In this document: in pieces, positions 27,901 to 34,863 of the stretch | Position numbering within the stretch: the stretch's first letter is position 1 | Layout: the number at the start of each line of letters is the position of its first letter | From: Deltaproteobacteria bacterium | GTDB lineage: Bacteria; Myxococcota_A; UBA796; SXON01 | Assembly: GCA_947486185.1 (NCBI GenBank) | Contig: CANKTH010000032.1 | Coordinates: forward strand, 1 to 44,108 | Direction: 5' to 3' | Length of the DNA: 44,108 nucleotides | Position numbers and translations under genes: made by a program | Notes under the pieces: generated by a model | Seen by the model: the letters and a program-made list of their open reading frames with translations, nothing else | What the model was told of the DNA's origin: nothing | The model's database searches: none

Positions 27901-29952
27901 CCCGATGGGCTCCTGCGGGTGTGGCCGCGCGAGGTGACGCGGGTACCGCTCGATCTTGCCCGGGTCGCGATGCCGGTGACCGGGCTGCTCTGTGAGGCCG
28001 GCCGGGTGGCCGTAGCGGCCGCCGACACCATGATCCACCTCTGGCCGGTTGACGGCGGTGAAGTCCAGAGCACCCCTGCGCTCGGCGCTTCGGTGCAGCA
28101 GCTGGCCTTCGCCGCCCAGGGCCGCACTCTGCTCGCGTCGGTAGCCGACGGGCTTCACGCCTTCAGCGTGCTCAATCCCAAGAAGAGCCACAGCTTCGAC
28201 GTCGACTCACCCTACCTCATCGGCGGAACCGCCGCGGGCGACGCGGTTTTTGCCTATCCTTGCGGTCGGGGCGGCGCGCTCTCGGATCGTTGTACTGCGG
28301 CCTGGCGTCCGGGCAGCCTCGGCGATCCTTTTGGGATCCAGGAGATGCCCCCGGGGCGCGTGCGTGATCTCGTGCTCTCGCCCGATGGAACCACCATCGC
28401 GGCCGCCCGGAGCGCACGCGGCGACGCCGGCGTGTTCACCTGGCAGTGGCGTTCGCGGCACGAGATCGTCGGGCAGGCGCAGGAGCCCGGCACCGTCCGG
28501 GTAGGCTGGAGCGCCGATGGCCGGAGCGGCGGAGGGCTCGCGCTCAGTGGCGAGGGAGACGCCGGTCGTATGCGCATTTTTGGCTGGGGCGAGGGCATGC
28601 GGGACTCGGCCGACGTCTCCTGTGCGAAGCCCGGCACGGTCGACGCGCCCGTGTTCGCCTGGCACCCTGCCGGCCTGGAGGCGGCCACGGCCTGCCGAAA
28701 GGAGCTCTCTTATGTGCCCTTCCGCGGAAAGGCGGCCCCTCGGCCGGTCTACACGCAGGCCGAGGCCTGGACCTCCGCCTTCTATACCGGCGACGGCGAA
28801 TACTTCATGGCGCGCTCGGGGAGCCGCTGGTGGTGGATCGATCCGGCGCCCGCGCGCGCGACCGTCCGCTGGCCAGGCGATCCGGCGCCCCTCACCGTTC
28901 AGGTCAACACCGACGGCTCGGCGGTGATGGTGGCGCTCCCGGGCGGAGTCCTCGGCCGAGGCGACGTCAGCGGGGTCACGCGCGAGGCGGTTGGCAGCTT
29001 CGACGACAGCGTCTGGGCCCCTGACGGAAAACGCGCCCTCCTGCTGGGCGAAAGCGGCGGCGGCACCTCGCTGCGCCTCACGGGTGAACCCGCGGTGTCC
29101 CTGCCGGATGGCGCTCCCGGGCTCGTGTGTGAGGAGTCCTGCCGCGGCCCACGTCGGGTCGCCTGGTCACCCGACGGAACGCTCCTGGCCTACGTGCTTC
29201 GGACCGGCGAGGTGGGCATGTTTGACAGCGCGACGGGCGCTGAGCGGAGGAGGGTTCCCGCCGCCGGGGTGGCCGATCTGGTCCTCGACAACAACGGCGA
29301 CCTCGTCGTCGCCGACGGCACAAGCGTCCGCTTATGGAGCGCCGCCGCGACCGAAGGGCTCACGGTCGTCAACGGGCAGGCCTACGACATCGATCTCACC
29401 GCCGACAGCGTGATTGTGGGCGCCGAGACCCGGCTGCTCCGGGTGCCCCGCTCGGGTGGCGGCGCCCTTCTCGACCTCGAGATCACCGGCTCCAAGCTAC
29501 GTGGTGTCGCCGCGAGCGCCGACGGCGGCACGCTCGTCGTGCACCTCGAGGACGGGCGGCTCCTCACGAGCGTCGCGGGGGCCCCATTGTCTCCGCTGGG
29601 TCAGCACGACGGGCTTGTATTGGGGGCCCGTCTCCGCCCGGACGGCCAGGAGGTGCTGACCTGGGGCGAGGACGGCGCCGCGCGGATCTGGCCCGTCAAA
29701 GGGGGCGATGTGCCGGTTCGGATTGACGCCGACGCCTTCGTGCTCGACGCCGCGTGGACCCCCGCCGGGGACGCAATCCTCGCTGTGGATGCGGACGGAA
29801 ATTCGTGGCGTTGGCCCACCACCATCGAGGGCCTACGCGCCGCCCTTCGTGGCACCACCAGCCTCTGCCTCTCGGCCGACGAGCGCCAGCGCCTGCTCAA
29901 CGAAGACGCGGCGACGGCCCAGGCGGGCGCCGGAACCTGCCCGGCCGGATGA
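24994..29952 (+). CDS. CHAT-like (degenerate) - STAND NTPase - transmembrane - WD40-like repeat protein
   Basis: A 1652-residue signalling protein. Residues about 100-345 have the layout of a CHAT caspase-like domain (SLYGLPWEVM, then PINVLQLLCPRG and LRVVLLTVATG), but the usual catalytic His in HxxGHG and the Cys in LSAC are both absent. Residues 415-422 form a Walker A (GASKSGKS), and the following region matches the novel STAND NTPase pattern (SLVRAGLM; LEPLRGRNLRDAL; GALPLLQAMVDELWQRR); the Walker B segment VLAVVDAV lacks the usual acidic DQFEE. A Pro-rich linker (about 770-830) leads to a transmembrane helix (about 856-880), then about 770 residues of WD40-like repeats (VRVGWSADGR; RRVAWSPDGTLLAYV; LRGVAASADGGTLVV). 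Such proteins are often sensors in cell death or immunity. The start is GTG. The next gene overlaps by 4 nt. Confidence 0.82.
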   Translation: MTEPLRIDIFIEREDEASGRSVVGERRRRYRVRLWDDVCGACEFAWSDADQAELGALLNEAGNDMAEAHLIDLMAVWVYEGGLLRARTALQEAVYARRPIHVHLRASSGSLYGLPWEVMPLQADDLPLSRTPGVVLRYEAIDDERASPSRSLAISNDPVEEGGRVLVGWADPGGGGLPHAEHSLAARKAVDALDDPTVRFEELAGVTLDGLRTRLSASGSPINVLQLLCPRGPSGAGPRGIRLLDGVADGTALAGCLAPFVPHLRVVLLTVATGPATVLGGDEVQAIVSPLLRIGVPYVIVCRNVFGPTSAGVFLETFYRAILEEAHSIQEAFALARTAMRDEAGLVQLHANSDTPWHARPFVRRSHPGQGAYREQDHGLFAARDEDIRDLSNAIDELVLPTAPSDRSRLIVLHGASKSGKSSLVRAGLMCQYRADASRWRALWFDNADAVQPEHWFDADDDRSVLAVVDAVTIVGRGLGIGLEDLLQATTRPDLRLVVLLVVRSAVLPAVLDALDHVPTSGTPISPARIHRLEPLRGRNLRDALVVPVRRAGMVMPEPLVNGIVEALDGRAGALPLLQAMVDELWQRRATRQLGSPGASATGLLSSAIRRLGGPLPPGQDPSGRMTGFLLAVLAAAPRHRAAGYRSRVPDWTILPADSEVANRFSAVIDAAVATGLVEESLGDAEERTLEVSDPRLPDALTVAMKKVTDQAQKAAAHLHTVLGNRRRRSGERTTVPGLTPDEARQADAALKDWTDLLSAEANRRLRAALPPPTPSGLEPTLPTSSFLPPPPFGLGPTVSTPSIPAPPSGGTPSSRTSERRADETGAPQPTAGATPSAGPSTVRRATEAGLSSSGIAVRVVLLALVLALTGLGSAALYKVLDDSQARELAVANGPHTSPEHARRLAMARNWLETAPTTAALLLLEVKDPLAAPGWAQEAVRALSSPVLVRSWAAERAAPCPDGSVATVDPDGLLRVWPREVTRVPLDLARVAMPVTGLLCEAGRVAVAAADTMIHLWPVDGGEVQSTPALGASVQQLAFAAQGRTLLASVADGLHAFSVLNPKKSHSFDVDSPYLIGGTAAGDAVFAYPCGRGGALSDRCTAAWRPGSLGDPFGIQEMPPGRVRDLVLSPDGTTIAAARSARGDAGVFTWQWRSRHEIVGQAQEPGTVRVGWSADGRSGGGLALSGEGDAGRMRIFGWGEGMRDSADVSCAKPGTVDAPVFAWHPAGLEAATACRKELSYVPFRGKAAPRPVYTQAEAWTSAFYTGDGEYFMARSGSRWWWIDPAPARATVRWPGDPAPLTVQVNTDGSAVMVALPGGVLGRGDVSGVTREAVGSFDDSVWAPDGKRALLLGESGGGTSLRLTGEPAVSLPDGAPGLVCEESCRGPRRVAWSPDGTLLAYVLRTGEVGMFDSATGAERRRVPAAGVADLVLDNNGDLVVADGTSVRLWSAAATEGLTVVNGQAYDIDLTADSVIVGAETRLLRVPRSGGGALLDLEITGSKLRGVAASADGGTLVVHLEDGRLLTSVAGAPLSPLGQHDGLVLGARLRPDGQEVLTWGEDGAARIWPVKGGDVPVRIDADAFVLDAAWTPAGDAILAVDADGNSWRWPTTIEGLRAALRGTTSLCLSADERQRLLNEDAATAQAGAGTCPAG

Positions 29953-31016
29953 AGCTCCTCCTCGTCGCGCGACGGTATCCGCCGGATGTGCTCAGCGGCA
30001 CGGAGACGGTGTTTGCCTGCCTCTACGCCCAAGCTCGGCGACACCACGAGGTGCGCCTCGTGGTGGGCTTCCGGGGGGCGCGAGAGCGGGTGCCCTCCGA
30101 AGCCGTCGCAGTGGACCTGCGGGGCGTGCCGGCCGGGGTGGCCCACGCGCGGATGTACGCTGCCGCTCGCGAGGAGGTGCGCCGCTTCCAACCTGACGCC
30201 ATCCTCTCCAACTCAGTCGAGCTCGTATTTGGCGAAGCTCCGACGGTCGTCATCGTTCACGACCTCAACTTCGGCCAGGCGGGCCGCGGCATCGGAGCGC
30301 TGATTCGCGAACAGTTCTACCGCCTTCAATGCCGACGAGCCGCCGCGGTGGTCGCCGTGAGTCGCGCGACGCAGGAGGCCCTCGCCCAGCACGGCATCTC
30401 CAAGCGCGTCCACGTCGTGCATAACGGCGTCGACCTCGAACGTTTCGCCGCGACCCCTCCGCCCGCTACTCCGCCACTCCGCTTCCTCGTACCCGGGCGG
30501 ATCCTGTCGGGTAAAGGCCAACATGTGGCGCTCGACGCCTTCGGCCGCATGCGCCCGGACCAGCGCGCGGGCCTGGAGCTCGAGATCGCGGGCGCGATCG
30601 CCGACCCCATGTACGCCGACCAGCTCCGGCTCCAGGCGTTCAAGCTCCCGGTTCGCTTTGCGTTCGACGTGCCGGATCTGGTGCCCCACTACCAGGCCGC
30701 CCACGTGGTGCTCTTTCCAACCCGTATGGTGGAGGGCTTCGGCTTTGCGGCGGTGGAGGGGATGGCGGCGGGGCGTCCGGTGATCTGGAGCGAACAACCC
30801 GCGATCCGCGAAGCGACCGGCGGAGTGGGCGTTCCGGTGCCGGGCGACGATCCTGTGGCCCTCCGGGAGCAGATGCTGCGGCTCGCCGCCGATCCGGCGC
30901 TCCGCGAGCGGCTGGGCCGGGAGGGGCGCGCGTACGTCGAGACCCTGACCTGGGCCAACGCGTGGCGGAGCTATGAGGCGGTGCTGGACGCCGCCCGGCA
31001 GCGGCGCAGCGAATGA
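29949..31016 (+). CDS. family 4 glycosyltransferase
   Basis: A 355-residue GT-B enzyme that transfers a nucleotide-activated sugar with retention. The N-terminal Rossmann domain starts with MKLLLVARRYPPDVLSGTE, with the glycine-rich acceptor loop, and the C-terminal domain contains the diagnostic Glu-x7-Glu signature EGFGFAAVE plus FLVPGRILSGKGQ for the nucleotide-sugar site. A strand VVAVSRATQEAL and HNGVDLERF are also typical. There are no membrane segments, so it acts in the cytoplasm, probably on a lipid-linked glycan. The ATG overlaps the stop of the STAND gene as ATGA and its own stop overlaps the start of the next gene in the same way, so all three are translationally coupled. Confidence 0.92.
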   Translation: MKLLLVARRYPPDVLSGTETVFACLYAQARRHHEVRLVVGFRGARERVPSEAVAVDLRGVPAGVAHARMYAAAREEVRRFQPDAILSNSVELVFGEAPTVVIVHDLNFGQAGRGIGALIREQFYRLQCRRAAAVVAVSRATQEALAQHGISKRVHVVHNGVDLERFAATPPPATPPLRFLVPGRILSGKGQHVALDAFGRMRPDQRAGLELEIAGAIADPMYADQLRLQAFKLPVRFAFDVPDLVPHYQAAHVVLFPTRMVEGFGFAAVEGMAAGRPVIWSEQPAIREATGGVGVPVPGDDPVALREQMLRLAADPALRERLGREGRAYVETLTWANAWRSYEAVLDAARQRRSE

Positions 31017-31876
31017 ATCCGGCCTGGTGGCTGCTGTATTCCGCGTTGGGCTGTCACGGCTCCCTCGACGGGCTGCTGGAGGCGAAAGCGCCCTTCCTGG
31101 TCCACGGGTACCAGTCCCCTGACGGGCACAGCTGGACCCGGACCGGGCCCGCGATCGCCGGTGGATTTTCGAGCTTGGGGGCGGTTGTTTCGGACGACGA
31201 AGTGCTGATCACGGGCCTACCCGCCACGCCGCCGACCTGGTGGGAAGAACGTTTTCCGAGCCTCTTCGTCGCGACCCTGGTCAGCCCGGACGGCCTGTCG
31301 TGGGCCACCCGCCGGCTCTCGGTGGAGGCGCCCGGCACGGCGCTCATCGATCCGCAGCTCGTGATGGGGCCAGATGGGCTGGAGCTATGGTTCGTACAGG
31401 CGGAAGGGACAGGAGATCCTGGGCAGGGCCAGCGGGAGACCCGGCTTGTGCGCACGCGACAGCTCCGGCCGCACGCCGCCGAATATGGCAAGGCCGAACT
31501 GTGGTATACCGGACGGGGCCTCGTTGACGTGGCGCCAGTCTGGCTCAACGGCGAGCTCCGGGTGTACGCGACCCGTGGCCACAGCGAGATCGTCGAGATC
31601 GCGGAGGTGAACGGCCAGAAGACCGAACGCGTGATCGTCGGTGGCGTGACGGTGCCCTTCCCCCTGGCCCACGCGGGCGGGGTATGGCTGTGGGGACAGG
31701 CGCCCGTGGACGGCGGGATGCGCCCGGTCCGGCTCAACAGCGCCGATGGGCGCACCTGGTCAGCCCCCGAAGCATTGGTGCGCGATCCGACTGTCACGAG
31801 CTGCGCCTCTCCAGTCGTGGTACCCTGGCGGGCGGCGTGGCGCCTCTGGTGTGTCGAGGAGCCGGGTCGGAGATAA
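31013..31876 (+). CDS. five-bladed-propeller-like protein, possible exported glycosidase relative
   Basis: A 287-residue protein with a hydrophobic N-terminus (WWLLYSALGC) that may be a signal ending in a lipobox-like Ala-Leu-Gly-Cys. The body is beta-rich and repeats a pattern of short strands with SPDG or SADG turns (QSPDGHSWTRTG, VSPDGLSWATRR, NSADGRTWSAPE), typical of GH43/GH32/sialidase-type propellers. A strand VDVAPVWLNGELRVYATR resembles the conserved blade of such enzymes, but I cannot point to a full set of catalytic acids, so it may be a sugar-binding relative. It overlaps the glycosyltransferase stop by 4 nt as ATGA and is the last gene of the STAND cluster. Confidence 0.6.
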   Translation: MNPAWWLLYSALGCHGSLDGLLEAKAPFLVHGYQSPDGHSWTRTGPAIAGGFSSLGAVVSDDEVLITGLPATPPTWWEERFPSLFVATLVSPDGLSWATRRLSVEAPGTALIDPQLVMGPDGLELWFVQAEGTGDPGQGQRETRLVRTRQLRPHAAEYGKAELWYTGRGLVDVAPVWLNGELRVYATRGHSEIVEIAEVNGQKTERVIVGGVTVPFPLAHAGGVWLWGQAPVDGGMRPVRLNSADGRTWSAPEALVRDPTVTSCASPVVVPWRAAWRLWCVEEPGRR

Positions 31877-31943
31877 GCGCCTCCAAGGATGATTGTCGCT
31901 GACCGACGACGTACTCGTCGTCGAACACGTTAGAAGGCGCCGC

Positions 31944-33284
31944 ATGAATCACGACCGCGCCACCTTGCTCGGGCTTCCGCTATTCGCAGGCCTGGAGCCG
32001 GAGACGGTCACGATGCTCCTGGAGGTGGTGCGCAGTCGCCGTTACCGCGCCGGAGAGGTCCTCTCCCCCGCTGGCGGAGAACGTGACGAACTTTTCGTGG
32101 TTCTCCGCGGAGAAGTGGCGATCACTCGCAAGGACCGACTCACCGCGATCGCGCGGGCGCCTACGGTGCTGGGCCTTTCGGATGTGCTCGTCCGCCAAGG
32201 GGGCGGCCGGCCCGTTCCCGACGAAGGATTTGTCGCCTTCTCCGACGTGGAGACCATGGTGTTGCCCGTCACAGCGGTCGACCAGCTCCTCGACCTCTCT
32301 ACGGTGCTCGACCGGAACGTCATCGATTGGCTACAAGGCGAGCTGCGGGACCAGGAGCGCACGAACATCGCGCTCCTCAAACACTTTGAGGACTTCTTCG
32401 CCGCCCCCAACGCGAGGCTCATCGCCGGGCCCTATGTCACCGATCCCTACCCTATGTACGCCTTCGTCATGCAGGACGAGCCCGGCCGGCTCCGCCACCT
32501 GCTGCCCCGCGGCGTGGAGCTGATCCCCAACCTTGAAGGCCGGTACCTCCTCACCTTCAACTTCTTCGAGCGTGTGCGCTCGCTCAACCCCCGGTCCGCT
32601 GGCCGGGCCTTCAGCTATCACGAGACAACCCCGTTCATCCCGTGCATCGCTGACGGCAGGGTGGCAGGCCTCTACAGCCCCGAGATGTACCCCGACAACT
32701 ACCTCGCCATCACCCTCGGGCGCGAGTTCTACGGCTTCCCGAAACGTTTTGCCAAGACCGACCTCCGAGCGGGCCCAGGAGGCAGCGAGATCGACCTGGT
32801 CATCGACGGTCGCCTCGTCCTCCGAGCGTCCTGGTCCGAAGAGCAGGCGCTCAGCTCTGAAGCTTTTGTCCGTGGCTTGGGGCATGCCTTCGCGCCCAAT
32901 CAGGCGCTCCGCGGCCTCGGTGGCCGTGCCGCGGGCGGCCTCATCGACTGGCTCAACCGGGGAGGGATCGCGCCGGTGATGCCGATATTCGTACACAAAC
33001 AGATACCGGACTGTGAATCCACCGATGAGCTTGTCTTTGAAATCGACGAGCTGGTGGAGATCCCGTTCCACTTGAGCGGCGCGGACCATGCGGTCGAGCT
33101 CTCGGGGGCCGCCGTGCGCTTCCTCTCCGACGGATGGATCCTCGGCGGAGAATGTAGGGGCGCCTTCCGCTTTCAGCTCGGCTTCCACTTCGGCCGCGCC
33201 CGGGAGCGGATCGACTATCACCGGCGCGCGCCGCCGGGGAGCGGCGTGCTCAAGCGCCTCAGGCAGCTGCTCGGGCGCGGCTGA
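31944..33284 (+). CDS. cNMP-binding-like domain fused to acetoacetate-decarboxylase-like domain
   Basis: A 446-residue soluble protein. Residues about 10-130 resemble a cyclic nucleotide-binding domain (LPLFAGLEPETVTMLLEVV; YRAGEVLSPAGGERDELFVVLRGEV split by a turn), but the phosphate-binding cassette (normally FGE-x-x-L plus Arg-Ala/Ser) is not preserved (VLGLSDVLVRQ). Residues about 170-400 match the acetoacetate decarboxylase fold, with EMYPDNYLAITLGREFYGFPKR; Lys267 aligns with the Schiff-base lysine, while the neighbouring lysine of the enzyme is Arg268 here. ATG at 31944 was chosen because LPLFAGL begins the cNMP fold; the upstream TTG at 31893 adds a tail of no clear value. An AAGG lies about 6 nt upstream. 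It ends 3 nt before the convergent metallophosphoesterase gene. Confidence 0.75.
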   Translation: MNHDRATLLGLPLFAGLEPETVTMLLEVVRSRRYRAGEVLSPAGGERDELFVVLRGEVAITRKDRLTAIARAPTVLGLSDVLVRQGGGRPVPDEGFVAFSDVETMVLPVTAVDQLLDLSTVLDRNVIDWLQGELRDQERTNIALLKHFEDFFAAPNARLIAGPYVTDPYPMYAFVMQDEPGRLRHLLPRGVELIPNLEGRYLLTFNFFERVRSLNPRSAGRAFSYHETTPFIPCIADGRVAGLYSPEMYPDNYLAITLGREFYGFPKRFAKTDLRAGPGGSEIDLVIDGRLVLRASWSEEQALSSEAFVRGLGHAFAPNQALRGLGGRAAGGLIDWLNRGGIAPVMPIFVHKQIPDCESTDELVFEIDELVEIPFHLSGADHAVELSGAAVRFLSDGWILGGECRGAFRFQLGFHFGRARERIDYHRRAPPGSGVLKRLRQLLGRG

Positions 33285-33287
33285 CCC

Positions 33288-34133
33288 TCAGAGCTCGATC
33301 AACGTCACGGCGCGGCGCACGGCCTGCTCTACTGTCGCCCCAGCCCACTCTCCTTTGTAGCCGAGCGGGCTCACCACCGCGCGGAGACGGCCGATGCGAA
33401 CATCGCTGGGAAGGTGGGTATGACCTGCGATATGGAGCGCCACCCGAGGATCGGCCCGTAGGAGCTCGCCGAGCGCATAGCTGCCCATGAAGGCGTTGAC
33501 GAAGCTCCAGCCGGGGTGCGGCTTCCGGTGTATCTGCTCCGAGAAGGCCAACATATGGGTAGCTGCGACGATCCGCCGCGTGGTCATGCCCGCGAGGTGC
33601 TGGGCGAGCCGCGCTCGGAGCAGCCCCGCTACCGCCACACAGTCGAGGCGGTGCCCCTCCTGGTACCAATTGGCATAGTGATGGTCCATCCAGCGCAATC
33701 CACCCCACTCGCCAGCGTGGTAGGCCGAGTCGGGCACGTCGAGGAGCCGCTCGCGCGTCGAGAGGTCGTACCACCCCAGGCTGCCGACAAAGCCGATACC
33801 GCCGATCTCGACCGGCGCCTCGTCGAGCAGCCTGGCACCCGCCTCCCGCGCGAGGGCCGGCAGGATCTTCTCGAGGCGGACAAAGGAGTCGAGCCCGCGG
33901 AGGGCGGCGTCCGGCGTCGTCCACACGTCGTGGTTCCCGGCGACGAGCAGCAGCTCGGGCGCCACCGATTTGAGCGTCAGCAAGGTCTGGAGGTAGATCG
34001 CGGGTGACGTCGCGATGTCGCCCGAAACGAGGAGGACGTCCGGCCGAAGCGCGCTCACCCGCTCGGCCAGCGCGGTGAGCGCAACGTCCCCGTTCTTGTC
34101 GATATGAATGTCGCTGGTAACGGCGAGGCGCAT
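33288..34133 (-). CDS. calcineurin-like metallophosphoesterase
   Basis: A 281-residue cytoplasmic enzyme with the dinuclear metal site of this family: Asp8-x-His10 (TSDIHID), Gly-Asp39 (VSGDI), Gly-Asn67-His68-Asp (AGNHDVW), a later THMLAFSE and the closing GHTHLPSD motif. These proteins hydrolyse phosphate mono- or diesters of nucleotides, proteins or nucleic acids; the substrate is not determined. The start is ATG at 34133 because the first metal-binding strand begins at once; in-frame codons further up to 34220 would overlap the promoter region and start of the divergent lipoprotein gene. It is convergent with the decarboxylase-like gene. Confidence 0.88.
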   Translation of the reverse strand: MRLAVTSDIHIDKNGDVALTALAERVSALRPDVLLVSGDIATSPAIYLQTLLTLKSVAPELLLVAGNHDVWTTPDAALRGLDSFVRLEKILPALAREAGARLLDEAPVEIGGIGFVGSLGWYDLSTRERLLDVPDSAYHAGEWGGLRWMDHHYANWYQEGHRLDCVAVAGLLRARLAQHLAGMTTRRIVAATHMLAFSEQIHRKPHPGWSFVNAFMGSYALGELLRADPRVALHIAGHTHLPSDVRIGRLRAVVSPLGYKGEWAGATVEQAVRRAVTLIEL

Positions 34134-34189
34134 CGGGTTCCCCGGGCCGAAGCCGCTAACCCATCTGGCCTTCCGCGCGGGGAACGTGG

Positions 34190-34195
34190 TAGCAT
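34190..34195 (+). promoter_or_regulatory. -10-like element before the lipoprotein gene
   Basis: TAGCAT lies 15 nt before the ATG at 34211, with GGAG between, so the leader would be short but not absent. Confidence 0.25.
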
Positions 34196-34210
34196 CGCCG
34201 CGGAGCGCCG

Positions 34211-34837
34211 ATGACCCCATTTCTTGTCCTCAGTCTGCTCGTCGCCTGTGGCACCAAGGTCGAGCTTCCGGCGGGTGAGGCGACCGAGCTGCCAACCGCA
34301 ACGGGCGCCGAGACCGACACGGGCGTCGCATGGCTGTTCTGGTACGCAGAGCTGGAGACCACCGCTGGTGAGCTCTCGCTCGGAAACTTCGGGTTACAGG
34401 CGCGTTATGTGCCTGACGCCTTCTACGCCCCGGACGTCGCGGCGAGCCAGCCCGTGTGCAGCGCGCTCTCGGCGATGACCACGGCCACCCCCGCCACCGC
34501 GGTGTGCGCCGACTGTGTCTGGCAGTTCTCGGTGACCCTGGCCGAGACCAGCGTCGCCGGCAGTGACTGCGGGTCGATCCCAGGCATGAACGCGGTGGAT
34601 CTCGAAGGCCAGCAGTGGGGCTTCGGCTACCAGGCCAGCTATAGCAGCTACGGACCCGCGCTGATGATGTACGACCCAAGCGACAGCGGCGCGGGCTGGT
34701 GGCCCTTTTTCGTCGCGGCGCCCGCAGGAGGCAACATGCTCAGTGGCGACGCTGCGAACATCGAAGGCTTCCGCGCTATCTACAACGACTACTACTACGC
34801 TCCGTACTACTATGTGGTCTCGACCCTCGGGCTCTGA
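34211..34837 (+). CDS. lipoprotein of unknown function upstream of the M48-dynamin gene
   Basis: A 208-residue protein with an N-terminal lipoprotein signal (MTPFLVLSLLVACG; lipobox Leu-Val-Ala-Cys at residue 13) and a Thr/Ala/Pro/Glu-rich linker (ELPTATGAETDTG). A beta-rich domain follows with four cysteines in two close groups (SQPVCSAL, AVCADCVW, SDCGSIPG) that could form disulfides, and a Tyr-rich end (NDYYYAPYYYVV). The general form, lipobox plus Thr-rich linker plus a small globular domain, recurs in myxobacterial surface lipoproteins. The ATG has GGAG 6 nt upstream. It lies 26 nt before the M48-dynamin gene on the same strand and may share its transcript. Confidence 0.75.
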   Translation: MTPFLVLSLLVACGTKVELPAGEATELPTATGAETDTGVAWLFWYAELETTAGELSLGNFGLQARYVPDAFYAPDVAASQPVCSALSAMTTATPATAVCADCVWQFSVTLAETSVAGSDCGSIPGMNAVDLEGQQWGFGYQASYSSYGPALMMYDPSDSGAGWWPFFVAAPAGGNMLSGDAANIEGFRAIYNDYYYAPYYYVVSTLGL

Positions 34838-34863
34838 CCTCTCCCCTCCGCTCCGAGCCCTTG

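Noticed and set aside
31893..31943. TTG start giving a longer decarboxylase fusion
   Set aside because: The extra 17 residues are charged and unlike the cNMP fold; ATG 31944 has AAGG upstream.
34699..34863. Upstream start for the M48-dynamin gene
   Set aside because: It would overlap the lipoprotein gene by 139 nt and adds an Arg-rich stretch that does not belong to the M48 fold.
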